DNA from: Viscum album
Taxonomy: Eukaryota; Streptophyta; Magnoliopsida; Santalales; Viscaceae
Length of the DNA stretch: 64,000 nt
Assembly (NCBI GenBank): GCA_963277665.1
Contig: OY728123.1
Span: 630,600,915 to 630,664,914 of the forward strand
Direction of reading: 5' to 3'
The notes beneath the pieces were generated by a model, which was given only the letters and a program-made list of their open reading frames with translations, did no database searches and was not told where the DNA came from. Positions 23,693 through 35,699 of the stretch are shown here, in pieces; the stretch's first letter is position 1; each line of letters begins with the position of its first letter. A program made the translations under genes and the position numbers.

Positions 23693-25395
23693 TATTGATT
23701 CAATAAGGCTTCCTTATGACTTTTCCATTCCTTCAGGTTTGGGGAGATTTTTGAGTCAATAAGGTTTCCTTTTGGCTTCTCCATTACTTCATGTTTTTAA
23801 AATCACAAACACCCTGTCTTAAGGAAAATTTCATTTTCCCTAAGATTTTCTTTGATAAGGAAAATTTTCCTTCCCCAAGGAAAGATTAACCTCACCAGTT
23901 TTTTATTGTTCAAATTATAACCAAATCCATTTTATTCAGTTTCAATTATAAAACCTCAGAATCCTATAAAAACATAGATATAGAGCTTTCTATTTTCAGG
24001 ATCTGAACATTGGTTCCAAATTCTCTGAATTTAGACTCTGAACTTTATATGTTCATACTCCGAACTTTATAAGCTCAGACTCCAAACATTCTAAGTACAG
24101 ACTCTGAATATTCTAAGTTCATATTCCAAATTCATTAGAATTCAGAATCCAGACTACTCTGAATTCAAACACCGAAGACTATAGGATTTCTATTCTCAAT
24201 TCGTGAGAAACAGAATCTAAATACCCTTTTAATATAGACTCCAAAGGATAACGTTCTTAGACTCCGAACATTTAATTTTCCTTACATTCCGAAAAATTGT
24301 TTTGGTTAATCAACCATATTTTTTCTTACTCATGATTGAGTTATAAAATTATGCCGTTTATTCTATTATTTACTAACTGTTATTTGATTGATACCTATAT
24401 AGGTCCCTCCAATATAAGAGTTAAAATATGACTATTGGAGGACAGAGCCAACTGTTAAAGTTGTACCTATAAATAATAGCTCATTTGAAGGAGGTCAAAA
24501 CATTAACAACTAGAATACTTACATGGTATTGAAGTGTTTTATAGATAAAGCGGCTCTTTCAACTCTCAGTGCTTCATGCGGATGTTGTGGATAACTTGTT
24601 CAGGTGTGAACAACTTGTTCAGACTTTCTTCGTCCAGATTCTGATCATGTTGATCATGGAATTCTTCATTTGGAAGAAAGAGGTTACAATTTCCTTATAA
24701 ATAAAGGGCTTTTGGGAGTTCAAGACAGATATTGATCTTCGGATTGAGGGCTTACTCGGATTTGGGTAAGACATACTTTTTGGAAAGTATAAATCAAGAG
24801 ACACTTATCCAAGGTTGTTGGATACCCTTCTCTTTGGGTAAAAATATTTCTATACTTATTTCTTGTAATGTTTCATGTTTTCTTTCAACTGTATTTTGAT
24901 TGTTGAGGAAAGTATAACTATCTTATACTTTCTTACTCCTGTAATCTGATTAAATGTGGTTCTATAAGCTTTATGGTAGATTCATTGTTATGTACAATTT
25001 TGTTAAGTTTCTTTTCCAGACCTACATTTCTGGAATCTAGTTAGTTTATAGAACTAGTTCTATTTCCTGATTCTTGTTATATAGTTGAACTAGTTCCATT
25101 TCTGGAATCTAATTATTTTGTTAAAGTAGTTTCATTTCCAGAATCACTTTTCCAGAATCTCATTTTTGGAACTACTTTTCTTGAATCAAGCACGTTTTTA
25201 GAACTTAGATGTTTTGTGAATTTACCATGTTTAGCTTTGTTAAACAATAGAATGGTTTCTAACCAACTATAAAAGTTCCTAAAGACTATTTTAAAATATA
25301 CAATTCACCCCCCACCCCCACCCCCCACCAATCTTGTTTATTGGGCATATATATCATTATTTCAATACTAAAATCAGTATCATATCGATCCGACA
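23693..25395 (+). repeat. 3' LTR of copia B
   Basis: 1703 bp, collinear with 13122-14765. It starts TATTGATTCAATAAGG, so the terminal TG has become TA, and ends CCGACA. It has TATAAAAA at 23965-23972, five 22-bp units at 24032-24141, and a C-rich tract (three runs of five to six C, 25306-25328) near the right end. Confidence 0.85.
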
Positions 25396-25735
25396 TTCTC
25401 TTAGTACTTGTGATGCTGAAAATATCTCTACTACAATGTCATGCACTCAACTACTATGGATGAAGAAAAATCTGGCAGATATTGCTGATGAGGTGAAACA
25501 ACCAACAGTGATTTAATGGGATAACAAAAGTGAAATTGATCGTAGGAATAATCTTATTCAGCATTATCATATAAAAAATATTAAAATCAGGTATCATTTT
25601 ATCAAAGAAAAAGTTGAGCAATGAGTGATTAGAATGGATAATGTGGGAACTGATGAGAAAGAGGATGATATCCAAACCAATCCACTATCAGCAACTGTGT
25701 TTGAGAAATGTTTTTTGAACCTCGGTGTTTAGCCA
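25396..25735 (+). pseudogene. Copia A RNase H, right part after element B
   Basis: The RNase H frame of element A resumes directly after the right LTR of B. It shows STCDAEN, which corresponds to the S-T-x-E-A-E-Y motif, then DNKSEID (about 25520), and IKIRYHFIKEKVE, matching the H-I-D-x-R-Y-H-F-I-R-E block. It ends near 25730 with FEKCFLNLGV, the usual end of copia pol. If B and one copy of the 5-bp duplication are taken out, the frame on both sides is continuous. One in-frame stop lies near 25515 and one near 25623. Confidence 0.8.
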
Positions 25736-26203
25736 TGTCCTCTTGCATAAGGAGGTCACGAAATACCCCTCTCCCTAGTTATGTTTACTATTTTTAATCT
25801 TTTTGTGGATGTAATGTCGTATTGTGGGGGAGACACTATCGAAGGGGAGTGTGTTTTTCAGCTACTCATTGAAAAAATACTGGTCCATGGATTTAATGTC
25901 AATGGGGGAGAAGGAATAAATGCAGGACGTGTTTTGTGACATGATGAGAATTTTGTGTTTGGAGGAGAAGGAATACATTCAGGTCAAGTAATTCATCTAT
26001 GAAATAGTTATTAAATAGCATGTGCATCATATTTCCAAATCACAGGATCCCAATTCATGCTTCCCCTCTTGTTTTCTACACCAATCATTGCTCACGTTGA
26101 CATCAAATGTTGGCTGTGTTGGTTCATTAATTTTAGGTTTGCAAGTGGATGGTGCTCTATTGAATTTATTTGGTAGTTGCCAAATTAACCTAAAGGGGGA
26201 TAT
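25736..26203 (+). other. 3' untranslated region and polypurine tract of copia A
   Basis: Non-coding. A GGGGGAG run with a nearby AAGGGGAG lies at about 25826-25850, and the LTR-proximal tract TAAAGGGGGATAT ends at 26203. No gene is visible; a short open stretch at 26022-26228 crosses into the LTR and is rejected. Confidence 0.6.
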
Positions 26204-27418
26204 TGTTGGAACCACGGATATTCTATAAAATAATTGGAGTATGTATTGTGTTTTTTGTCAATCCTCTTTGGAAGTTAAGAATGTTTCCCAGTAAATAGGT
26301 GGGCAGTGCGTGAAAAATAGCATGGTGCGTAAAATAGCGGATTGATGTTATTTCCACAAGAAGTGTTTCGAAATCAGAACGTTGAAAATTGAAAAGGCAT
26401 GGGCTACACGAAAAAAATGGAGATGTCCATAGAAAACCGTTCTTCAGTGAAATTTAATGTGTGTAGAACTAGAGTTTATCACACCACGATGGTTTTTGTA
26501 CATGGGGTTCAGCAATACCTATAAATAAGAGGTGACACCCCTCATTCTGTATGGATGAAGACATAAAAAAGATCTGAGTGCTGATGCATGTAAAAGTTTC
26601 ACATAAAAGGATTTCCATGAAAAATTCAAAGTTTCATGGAAAAATTATGAGTTGCACAAAAAAGGATAGGGTGTGAAAAAAAGTGGAAGGTGCACAAAAA
26701 AGGAGTAGTTGTGCATAAAACATGAGGTTACGTGAAATAGTTTATGTTATGTGAAAAAGATAGAGCTGTGCATAAAAGTTTATGTTTCGCAAAAAGGGTT
26801 TTGTTGCGTGAAATATTTTTCTGTGCGAAAAGAAAATATTGCAAGGAAAATTGAGGTCTTCTATGCAAAGGGTAGGTGTTGAACACAATTTTCATTGAAA
26901 CCTGTTTGCACGTTCTGATTAACTAGTTTAGGGGTTCAGTGCATTCAAGTGCATCAATTCCAGACTTCAATGCAAGCAGAGTCTCGTGTTAAGTAGAGGA
27001 AAAGTCATCAATTGGAATCTATTGAAGAGACCTTCACATCTATAAACTTTTGGGACTTCACCAAAGGCAGTGAGCCAGGGGGAGTCAATGGGAGAGACCC
27101 AAGGGGCAAAGTGAGGTATCCTTGATCTTTTTTAAAGGCAGTGAGCCTGGAACAAAGTAACTATGACCAAAACATGTAATCCATAAACTAGTGAAGATTA
27201 GTGGATTTCGGTATGAACGACACACTGTCGGTGTATGCTCCTTGGACGTATCCATTTGTGGAGAACCAAGTTAAAGTATTGTGTCAACATCCTGCTTTCA
27301 TTTGTTTGATAGATCTAACAAGATCCAACCAACGTGGGAACAAGATCCACAACATTAAAAAGAAAAAGTTGACACCCTGATTCATCACTACCCTCTCAGG
27401 GTGTTCCATGGTCCTTCA
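26204..27418 (+). repeat. 3' LTR of copia A
   Basis: 1215 bp, homologous to 6715-8117. The TATA box is at 26520-26527, an eroded 19-bp array at about 26585-26870 and the conserved hairpin at 27372-27404. About 170 bp present in the 5' LTR are missing at about 26293. The end CCTTCA is followed by the target duplication GAGTG. Confidence 0.85.
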
Positions 27419-27423
27419 GAGTG

Positions 27424-28395
27424 TATAGATAACATTGGAAATATGAGAAATTAAAAATTATGAATAAGTTAATTATCCCTCAATTTCGAAATGTAAATTT
27501 TTGATTCCATGCGTTCTCCTTATTCATGTTATTATTATAAGATAATTGAGTTTAATTCTTGTTTATAAGAAAATAAAACACATTACAGTAAGAAAATCTA
27601 ACACCCAACATGTCAAAAGTGGGGAGTGAAGTATCCACGGAACATCCTCATAGGAAACCAAAAAATGTTTCTTGTGTGGAAAGGATGTATATCATGATAA
27701 TTCATATAGAATTGAGAAAACTAATTCCAATAATGTGATCAAATACAAAAAATTTCATGATCAATACTCAGCTTAATTTTTAATTATTTGACCACAAGGA
27801 GCATGAACACAATGAAAACCAATACACTAACACATGGGTTATTGTAGATAACAAATGAAAAAAACCCAAAAGATGTTTGGGGAATGGTGAGATTATACAA
27901 TAACTATCATATAGGGGGATAAATATAATGATTTTTTGAATGATATTAATGTTATTAATTAAAGAATATCATATTTTCTATTTGATTTGGTTTCTACGCA
28001 AACATCATATCATGAAATTTTAGTTAAAATTTCAAAAAAAATACAAAACATAGTGGTTAGGATATTAGGGGAAAATTTATATATATATATATTTATATTA
28101 TTTAATCTCAAGTTCAAAACCATTATTTTGTTGATATTTTTTGGTAAAATCTACCCAAAAAACATGTCATTATCCATTTTAAATAATTTTATTCTATTAT
28201 AGTAATGGAATGGTTGTCTCTATTTAGAGAACACATTAACAATCAGGATAATTAAATCACATTATATGTCGATAATATTATGGACCAATTCAATAAAAAT
28301 GTATGGCGGAGGATGAATCTCCTTTGGAATATTATTTAGAAGCATGGATATTATTTCCTTATGATAATCAATATCTACCTCAAATAATTTAATCG
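27424..28395 (+). pseudogene. Gypsy internal region 1: gag remainder and protease region
   Basis: This continues the gypsy gag that was cut at 6714. The stretch CTAACACCCAACATGTCAAA (27599) matches CCAACACCTAACATGTCAAA at 35069 in unit 2, and GAACACAATGAAAACCAATACACTAA (about 27807) matches 35270-35298. No zinc knuckle or protease active site can be read with confidence. The protein-level signal is too weak for domain calls. Confidence 0.5.
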
Positions 28396-28960
28396 AATGA
28401 GTGGACTAGTATAGAGTACATTCCCATTATAAAGAACAAGTATCCTCTTCCATAAATTGATTCCTTGTTGAATAAGTGAAACATTGTTCATTACTTCTCT
28501 AAATTGTAATATCAGTGAGATTATCATCATTTAAAGGTGATGAAGGATGATATTTAAAAACCAATACTTTCATATAAGGTATTTTTATTATGATTACATG
28601 GTCATGCTATTTTGAATCATGAATGATATAACGATATACAAGGTATTGATGGATAGAGTCTTTAGATATTACCATTATACATTTGTATTAGTATTTACTG
28701 ATTATATTCTTATACCCTCCTGAATTAAGGAGGAACACGAGGGGAATTTAGAAGTAATACTAAATAATTTTAAAAAGAATAAGTTATATAATGAATATAT
28801 AAAATGCGATTTTTCGATAAAACAATTGAAATTCATGAGGGATATTATCACAAGTAACAGGAAATTTGTGGACCATTAGATGACTAAAGAGATTAAAGTG
28901 TGACCTAGAACCATATCAGTTATATGAATGAATATTTTCTTCTCATAAGGATATCCATAT
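28396..28960 (+). pseudogene. Gypsy unit 1 reverse transcriptase remnant
   Basis: IKNKYPLP followed by ID (28420-28460) is the conserved entry motif of gypsy RT (x-I-K-N-K-Y-P-L-P-R-I-D). The catalytic F-I-D-D-I-L box reads FTDYIL near 28693. It is followed by KEEHEGNLEVILNNFKKNKL and CDFSIKQLKF, matching the E-E-H-x-x-H-L and K-C-x-F blocks that come after it. The second catalytic Asp is Tyr, so the enzyme could not work even without the stops. Confidence 0.7.
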
Positions 28961-30666
28961 TCTCTAACTTACATTGTTAGAGAAAATCATGGATTTTGAA
29001 TTTTCAATTCAATGCCATCCTTTGAAGGAAAATAATGTGGCTGGTACATGGAGAATAAAAGATTATGTATCCCTATCTATGAAAGGTATTGAGGTTCATT
29101 TGATTTTATTATACATTCAAAGGATATAAATTATCATCATAATGAATGTAAATTAATCTTGTCTGACCAAATGATTATTAAACCATCTCTTCTAGGGAAA
29201 TTTATTAAATATCAAAGAGATTATGTGGTGGTATAGAAGAAAATTTATTCTTTGATAAGGGGAAATTATTTGAGTTTGATATTGATGATAATGGAGTTGT
29301 GAGATTTTGGAAATGATTCTATGTCCCATAAAAGATGGATATAATAGATCTAATATGTAATGATAAAATAATTATATTCTATATCCTCTTAAGAAACACA
29401 ATTTATTATAGATATATTTTATAAAACTATTTTTTGGGAAAATATGAAGAAGGGTAATTCAATATATATATATTTATATATAAGTTCTTGGTGCGTCCTT
29501 AGGTGAAGGATGATATGAAACAATTGAAAGTGATGATGAAAACAATTACAATTCATATATGGAAATTCAAAAGGGTCCCTATATATTATTTCATGGTATT
29601 ATAATGACATTGAATGGGTAAATTTTCATATTGGGTTTTGGTAGAACTAATAATAGAATTTCACACATAATTTCTATTCAATATAACTTCTTAATTGATC
29701 AATTAATAAGTGTACATATTAGAGAAGATGTAAGGTTGTATGGAACACCACAATATATTATATTTATTTGAGATATTATGCCCAACTAAATGTTTTATAA
29801 GACCATTTATAATTATATAAACATATAATTTAACATTATTATGATCTATCATCCCTAAAATGATGGAAAATCTAAATGAATTGTCTAGAAAATTCTGAAT
29901 ATATTGAGAGATTTCTCTACAAACTTCAAGGGTGGTTGTGACCAAAATCATCCATTGGTTGAGTTCTCATAAAACTACTGTTTCCCATGGAAAATTTAAA
30001 TCCACCCATATTATGATAGTTATGGGAAAATATGATGAACACATATATGTTAGGATAAGGTATTCAAATGAAATTTTCTATTAAATGATATTGTTGATGA
30101 AATTGTAGAAAAGGTTAATACCATTCAATAATACATCAACGTAGTAAAAAATAGATAGAATAGATATGAATATAACCTTTAATGAAAAATGGATTATAAT
30201 ATTGTTGAAAAAAATCATTCAATATATTTCCATATAAGATATCGAAATGAAATTGGATGAAGGTCATGCTAATTTAGAGATATATTGGCCCTTGTGAGAT
30301 TAAAGATCGCATCAGAGTTGTGGTTTATCAATTAGAAGACCCATAAAACCCATTTAATGTAAATTATGTGTTCTTAATATCCCAGTTTAATAAATAGAAA
30401 ATATATACCTCATATATATTTAATTAGAAGGTCATATATTTGGAAAATGATATTTATTATGAGGACTAGCCGGTGAAGATATTGGACTACAAAAAAAACT
30501 AAAAAGAAATATGAAAACAAAAAACTTCTATGTTCTTTAGAGAAACAACATATATATATATATATATGTGAATATGAAATATATTATCCTAAATATACAA
30601 TGAAATATAAGTATCTATATTTTTTACCCTACTGTATTGAATGAAATATCATGGGTGGAATTTCTT
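28961..30666 (+). pseudogene. Gypsy unit 1 integrase and polymerase tail
   Basis: The integrase core is clear near 29715-30000: IREDVRLYGTPQYII, then YHP-NDGKSK, then FKGGCDQNHPLVEFS, equal to the family's R-x-H-G-x-P, H-P-Q-T-D-G-Q-S-E and L-P-L-V-E-F blocks. The C-terminal module near 30270-30390 (IGPCEIKDRIRVVVYQLEDP, then NVFLIS-like residues) matches the G-P-F-E-I and A-Y-x-L-x-L-P pattern. The tail near 30455-30500 (PVKILDYKKN) is the linker before a chromodomain in chromoviruses. Several stops are present. A polypurine tract and LTR 2 follow at once. Confidence 0.7.
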
Positions 30667-30678
30667 ATGGGGGAAGAA

Positions 30679-33600
30679 TGTAATGTCCCTAAATTTATAT
30701 ATTAAAATTTTGCTTTCTTAATATATATATATATATATATATATTGTCTAATATAATATAGATAAATATAAATATAATAATCTTGTTATTAATTTATATG
30801 ATAATATATTTTAATTTTTTATATTGGGAGAAAAATATAGATTTTGTTGTAGAAAAAACATATATATATATTTCATGCTTTAAAATTAATTTTAAAATTT
30901 TTTTTTTATTTTTTATGGAATTATATTTTAAAAAATTTCATCACTCATAAAATATTAATATAACAAATTTAAATTAATTTTTTGATTCAACATGTAAAAA
31001 AATCATAGTATTAATTTTTGGTATTTTTACAAATAAAAGTAATGTTTAGATTAAAAATGAAAAATTAATGTTATGGGGAAATAGTGTTGTTTCTCAGTAT
31101 ATAAGAGAGATATACAATTTTATTATTAAAATATTTATTTATGGAATAATTTTATTTATTTTTAAGATAATATTTCTGAATTTATGATAAATTTTATTTA
31201 ACCTTATAAAAAAATAATTTGATTATAATAAAAAAAAATTGGTCTTTTAATTAAACTAAAATTATTTTGATAAAAATTAGTTTCAAAATTATTTGAAACA
31301 AAAATATCATTTAATTGATTTATAATAAGAAAATTTACTTTAGAAAAAATTGTTATTCTTATCCCATAGTAAAATTTTACTCTTAAAATAAACTTTTTCT
31401 ATGAAAATTTTTACATGTATTCTATGAAAATACTAATCATAATTTCCATCACACATATAAATTTTTTAAAATGATTTAAATATTTTTAACAATAATGTTC
31501 AAATTATTAAATAAATCCAATTTTAATTTTTCCCATTAAAAGAACATTCCAAGGGTGAAAGTGGAGTTTCTTTCGTAATGGTAAATTTGGGTAAAAATGG
31601 TTTAACATATCACAAGTTATTAAAATATATGAAAAATGTGCAATATGTTATGAAAGAAAAAGGGTGGGACTTATACCATGATACAAGAAATTATTTTCCA
31701 TTTTATAGAGATTTTTTCTGAATAAGGGGTGATATTATTTAGATATGATGAGTTTTTAAAAGAGTATCATTTTCTTCACATAAAAAGGTGATATTCATCT
31801 AAACATTTCTCTTCCCCATTAGGATACTTTCATAATACAAATGTCATACATATTATCTATAAAACACCCTACATATTCATTTTAATACTTCGATTCACCC
31901 TAAGACCATGTGATGGAATCATAATGAGTTACCCATGGGATAACCTCCAAGACAACTGTAATAGTTTCAACCATAATTTTCTATGTTCTTTTCACCTTCT
32001 ACACCCATGAAGTCCCCTATATCCATTATGGAATGATAAAGTTTAATTTTTAATAATAATAAATTTTACTCTATAAATTTAATATCTATTTAGTACCTTT
32101 ATTCATAATAATTAAAGAGTGTGAAAACATCATCCTGCATGTGTGTGAACTACTACTTCCATGAACAAAGTTTTTTGTTTTACATAAACACCAGAAAAGA
32201 ATATGTTAAAATTTAATTCAAAATTCCATATTTTTTTCTTTTTTACACTATTAATATTCTGGGAGGACAATGTATTATAATTTATAAGTTATAAAAATTA
32301 TAAATGGTAATAGTAGTATTAACCTCCTTAAATAGACTAATCAAGTGACTTTTTGTAATTTAAATATTTTGAGGATATAATTTGAAACTATATTTTTATT
32401 CAAATTCTATTGTATTAAATTACATAATACTAACTATTTAAATATATTTGGAATTTATTTTATAGACCCATTGACCATGTTTAATAAACATTAATTATTA
32501 CAAAGAAGTAATGAATCAACCTCAACTAACCAATATAAAGGGAAAATATATTAGAAGTAAATAAATAATATCCTAAATGAACTATATAAAATTAAATATT
32601 GGTGAATAAGCTTCTTGGTTGTATATTTACTAAACATAATTTAATTATTCACTTATTTATGTGCATTTTTAGAGTGGTTTCGTACAGGAGGTAAGGGATT
32701 TCTTGTACATACTTTGAAACTTGTCACTTTCAATTTCTCTATATTTTCTTAAATTTTATAAAATATTATTCTATTAAACGAACTATATTTTTATATATAT
32801 ATGTCTTATATATTTTTCTATTAAAATATAGTTTTCATTTTTGGGGTTATAAATTATTATACTACCCTTCAAAATCCCCATTTTAGGTAAACCCGATTTA
32901 GGGGAAGAATCCTATTTCATGCCTTATATAAATAATCTCCCCCATAAAATGTTCAAAAACCCTAAATTACTTCTAAAAGCATTTTTATTTTATATATAGA
33001 CCTATTTATTCAATTATTTTATATTAAAAAAATATCATTAATTTTTTAAAAATATACATACATATTTTATGAAGAATCACCGAATTGGATTGTTGATATT
33101 ATTTCATCTCATAAAGAATTATTTTTAATTTTATATGTAGGAACACCTTGTTTATTAAATATGTCCCATTTTCAATTATTAATGTCCAAATAAATTGAAT
33201 CCATTCTTTTAAATAAATATGAGTTATAATTTGGTTATTATATAAATCAGAATTTTGAATCAAATTTTATTATCATGTATATGATCATGATTGTGGATTT
33301 TGTATCGTTTATTTTTCTAATCTGACATGAATAAGAATTATTTTCATTTTGTTATGTGTATTCCTAGAATTATATATCTCTTAGGTTTATTGTGTAATGA
33401 ACTATATCTCATGAGATGTTATGTATGGGATTAGTGTGTGAATATAATCAAATATTGGGATTTTTCAACTATATATGGTGCATGAGTGGATAACATAATC
33501 CCCCATGATACATTGTTTACTATTTTATAGGAGTGGGAAGAGAGACCACTAAATCAAGGGAAATTTTCCAGTTTTTTATGATGGTTTTGGGAGTGACCAT

Positions 33601-34350
33601 ACACTTATGTTTATGGTGTCATGTATTAGTATATTTCCACATATTCCATGAATTCTTGATCTTATGATTTCAACACCTTATTCCATGTTACAATGTTTTT
33701 GGATATTTTTTTATGATGTAATTATAATCCAATTGGCACTAATGTCTGGATATATAATAATATTTATTATATCAACATTAATTTTATATCACCCTATTCA
33801 TTATGTATTTCTCCTCGATGAACTATATACAATTCGAAATAATCCAAGGGAGTTCCGATCACTATGTGAAGTTTTAAATAAATATGATATTTTTATTGTT
33901 AATATGATGTAATTATTTTTATAATAATCCTACGTCAGTAGACTTATGGAACTATAACTTGAGATTTTTTGAAAATTATTCTATGAATTATTGTATATTA
34001 TGTGTTTAATTATTGAGTAGAAACAGTTTGTATCATTTGGAGGTCATGACGTTTTTGGATATTAATATGATATAAATATAGATAAATCCCTTGAGGGACG
34101 TATATAGGATAAACATCGGTATAATAGAAAATTTTTTACATTTGGAAAAGTAGATATTATGTGGTTATCCATGGAATTACATCCCTGTTTGGATTTTTGG
34201 AAGTGGATGTGTCTTTGTAATAGGTGGACCAAGTTGTAATTACCTTAAAGAGGTGTATAGTTCATTAAATCAATAATCACCTAGGTCACAATGATTGGGC
34301 CTAATAATGAACACCTAAATAGACAATATTTCATGGATATAATTTTTTAG
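30679..34350 (+). repeat. Ty3/gypsy long LTR, copy 2 (shared)
   Basis: Starts TGTAATGTCCC after ATGGGGGAAGAA. It is collinear with LTR 1 and LTR 3 (landmarks at 31575, 32136, 32693 and about 33530). It acts as the right LTR of unit 1 and the left LTR of unit 2. A TA-repeat run lies just inside the left end. The right boundary is estimated from where similarity to the end of LTR 1 fades (about 34300-34400). Short open stretches here, such as 33664-33912, are not genes. Confidence 0.7.
30719..30744. repeat. TA microsatellite in gypsy LTR 2
   Basis: About 13 TA units, 40 bp inside the LTR start. Similar runs lie at 37569-37589 (internal region 2), 51294-51319 (3' LTR of C) and 58095-58114 (reverse LTR). 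They are likely young, since LTR partners lack them at this length. Confidence 0.8.
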
Positions 34351-34559
34351 TAATATCTTCTCTACAAACCATTACATAGAATTTGGAAAACATTTTATAT
34401 AATGTCATTTGTATAGAGATCTTAATAGAAAAATTGACATTGATAACATATATTGAATCTTATAAATTTATAATAATGGTTTATACATAAGTTATTAGTT
34501 TCTTCCTCAATGTGGTGGTATAAAAATTAGAACAATATTAATAAATGTATTTCCATCTG

Positions 34560-35290
34560 AAAATATACTTTATTATTCAAAATATCTTGATCTATGAGGA
34601 ATCATGTAAACAAGATGTGAAATTAGTAATTCATTGACTAATATAATTTGATTCATAAAATGATGAGGGAAATAAATGAGAACCTCAAAGTATTGTTTTC
34701 AGAACTAACTATTATTAAGAAGAATAATATTAGTTTCATGGAATGTCACATAAGATAGAAATTTGTGGTCGATTCATTTATATATCCAAGATATATGATA
34801 TTTTATGGATATTATAACTAAATAATCACATTATAATTTATAACATATATAGATTATCTATTATCTATCCTTTAACACTCTGAGTAAGAGAAGGTTATTC
34901 TTGATATTTACCACCTTGAGGGAGTAGCTGATCAGTTGTGGACACTGATCAAGAAGATGTTCGATGTACCCTCAATGTTGAAATGTAAATGGGTGGAATG
35001 GAGATAAGAATTCAAGAATGAAGATTATCTTTGGGGAATCCCTATATAAAACACAATATGGTACTCAAATCCAACACCTAACATGTCAAAATGTTGGAAA
35101 GAAACACCCCATAAATCAACTTCTGGGGACCAAGAATTATTTAAATTGTAGAAATGTGTGCATTAAGATAAAAAATGTAGAAGTGGGAATTAAGATCCCA
35201 CTATTATTATTGAATAAGAAATTTCCAGATCAATCCTTGTACCATTGTCTAATGTTTCACCAGCAAGGAATATGAAAAATATAAAAACCA
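34560..35290 (+). pseudogene. Gypsy unit 2 gag remnant
   Basis: Near 34895-35015 the reading IYHLEGVADQLWTLIKKMF, then CKWVEWR and EFKNE, fits the gag pattern A-x-x-L-x-G-x-A-x-x-W-W followed by W-x-x-F. An upstream DNA segment (TATGAGGAATCATG, 34595) matches the region just before gag in unit 1 (6099). The open stretch 35018-35275 continues it in part. Stops and shifts are present; no zinc knuckle is seen. Confidence 0.6.
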
Positions 35291-35699
35291 ATGCACTAAG
35301 TCAAGAGTAGTAAAATATAACAAATGATAATTACCCCCAAGACAAACATATCATGGGAAAGATTATGATATTAAATTTAAAGTGGTAAATAAATAAAACT
35401 ATGTGTTGATGGGCATTGTAGTTATTCACAATGATTAGTGAATATACTATTTGATTCTACGACTACTTAGTCTTTCAAATCATGAATGTTTTGTAAAATT
35501 TTCAAACACTATCACAAATTATGGATATTAAATTATTATTTAAAAATGGGAATTGATAAATTGTTGAATTTAGAGTATATAGCTCACCCCCTGTTCAAAT
35601 ATGTGGGATGAACTTCCTAGAGAACTATTCCATAAAAACATTAGTGTAATTTTATGCTATTATAGAAATTGACTCGTTGTCTTTATTTAGATCCATCAT

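Larger units (their letters stand above)
13122..25395 (+). mobile_element. Copia element B (Sirevirus-like), nested in A
   Basis: A 12.3 kb element with LTRs at 13122-14765 and 23693-25395. The flanking 5-mers are TTCTA (13117-13121) and TTCTC (25396-25400). Both LTRs end in CNACA and the primer site TGGTATCAGTGT follows the first. Order: gag, protease, integrase, RT, RNase H, a tandem array, a long env-like region, several polypurine tracts, LTR. The extra 3' coding region and the repeated polypurine tracts are features I know from Sireviruses (SIRE1, Maximus). Sampled LTR divergence is about 12% by eye over the first 58 bp. All frames are broken, but RT and RNase H are the best preserved in the window. 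Confidence 0.85.
6715..27418 (+). mobile_element. Ty1/copia element A (outer host of element B)
   Basis: A 20.7 kb span, of which 12.3 kb is the nested element B. LTRs are at 6715-8117 and 26204-27418. Both start TGTTRGAACC and end in CCTTCA. The flanking 5-mers are GAGTC (6710-6714) and GAGTG (27419-27423), a target duplication with one mismatch. Internal order is primer-binding site, gag, protease, integrase, RT, RNase H and polypurine tract (AAAGGGGGATAT ending at 26203), which is the copia order. The reading frames are ruined. The LTR end region (GGTGAACCAAGTAAA) resembles that of Tork/Angela-type copia elements as I recall them; lineage placement is tentative. Confidence 0.85.
2110..34350 (+). 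mobile_element. Gypsy unit 1: LTR 1, internal region 1, LTR 2
   Basis: This is a degenerate Ty3/gypsy element read on the + strand, split by copia element A at 6715-27418. Order: LTR 1, gag start (6100-6714), [element A], gag remainder, RT (about 28400-28950), integrase (about 29000-30350), polymerase tail, polypurine tract, LTR 2 (from 30679). The integrase C-terminal module and tail resemble Tekay/Del-like chromoviruses. Without element A the LTR-to-LTR distance is about 7.86 kb. All coding regions carry many stops and shifts. The right LTR also serves as the left LTR of unit 2. The right limit is approximate. Confidence 0.65.

Noticed and set aside
33664..33912. Hydrophobic 82-codon open frame
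   Set aside because: It lies in gypsy LTR 2, has no counterpart in LTR 1 and looks like AT-rich chance coding.
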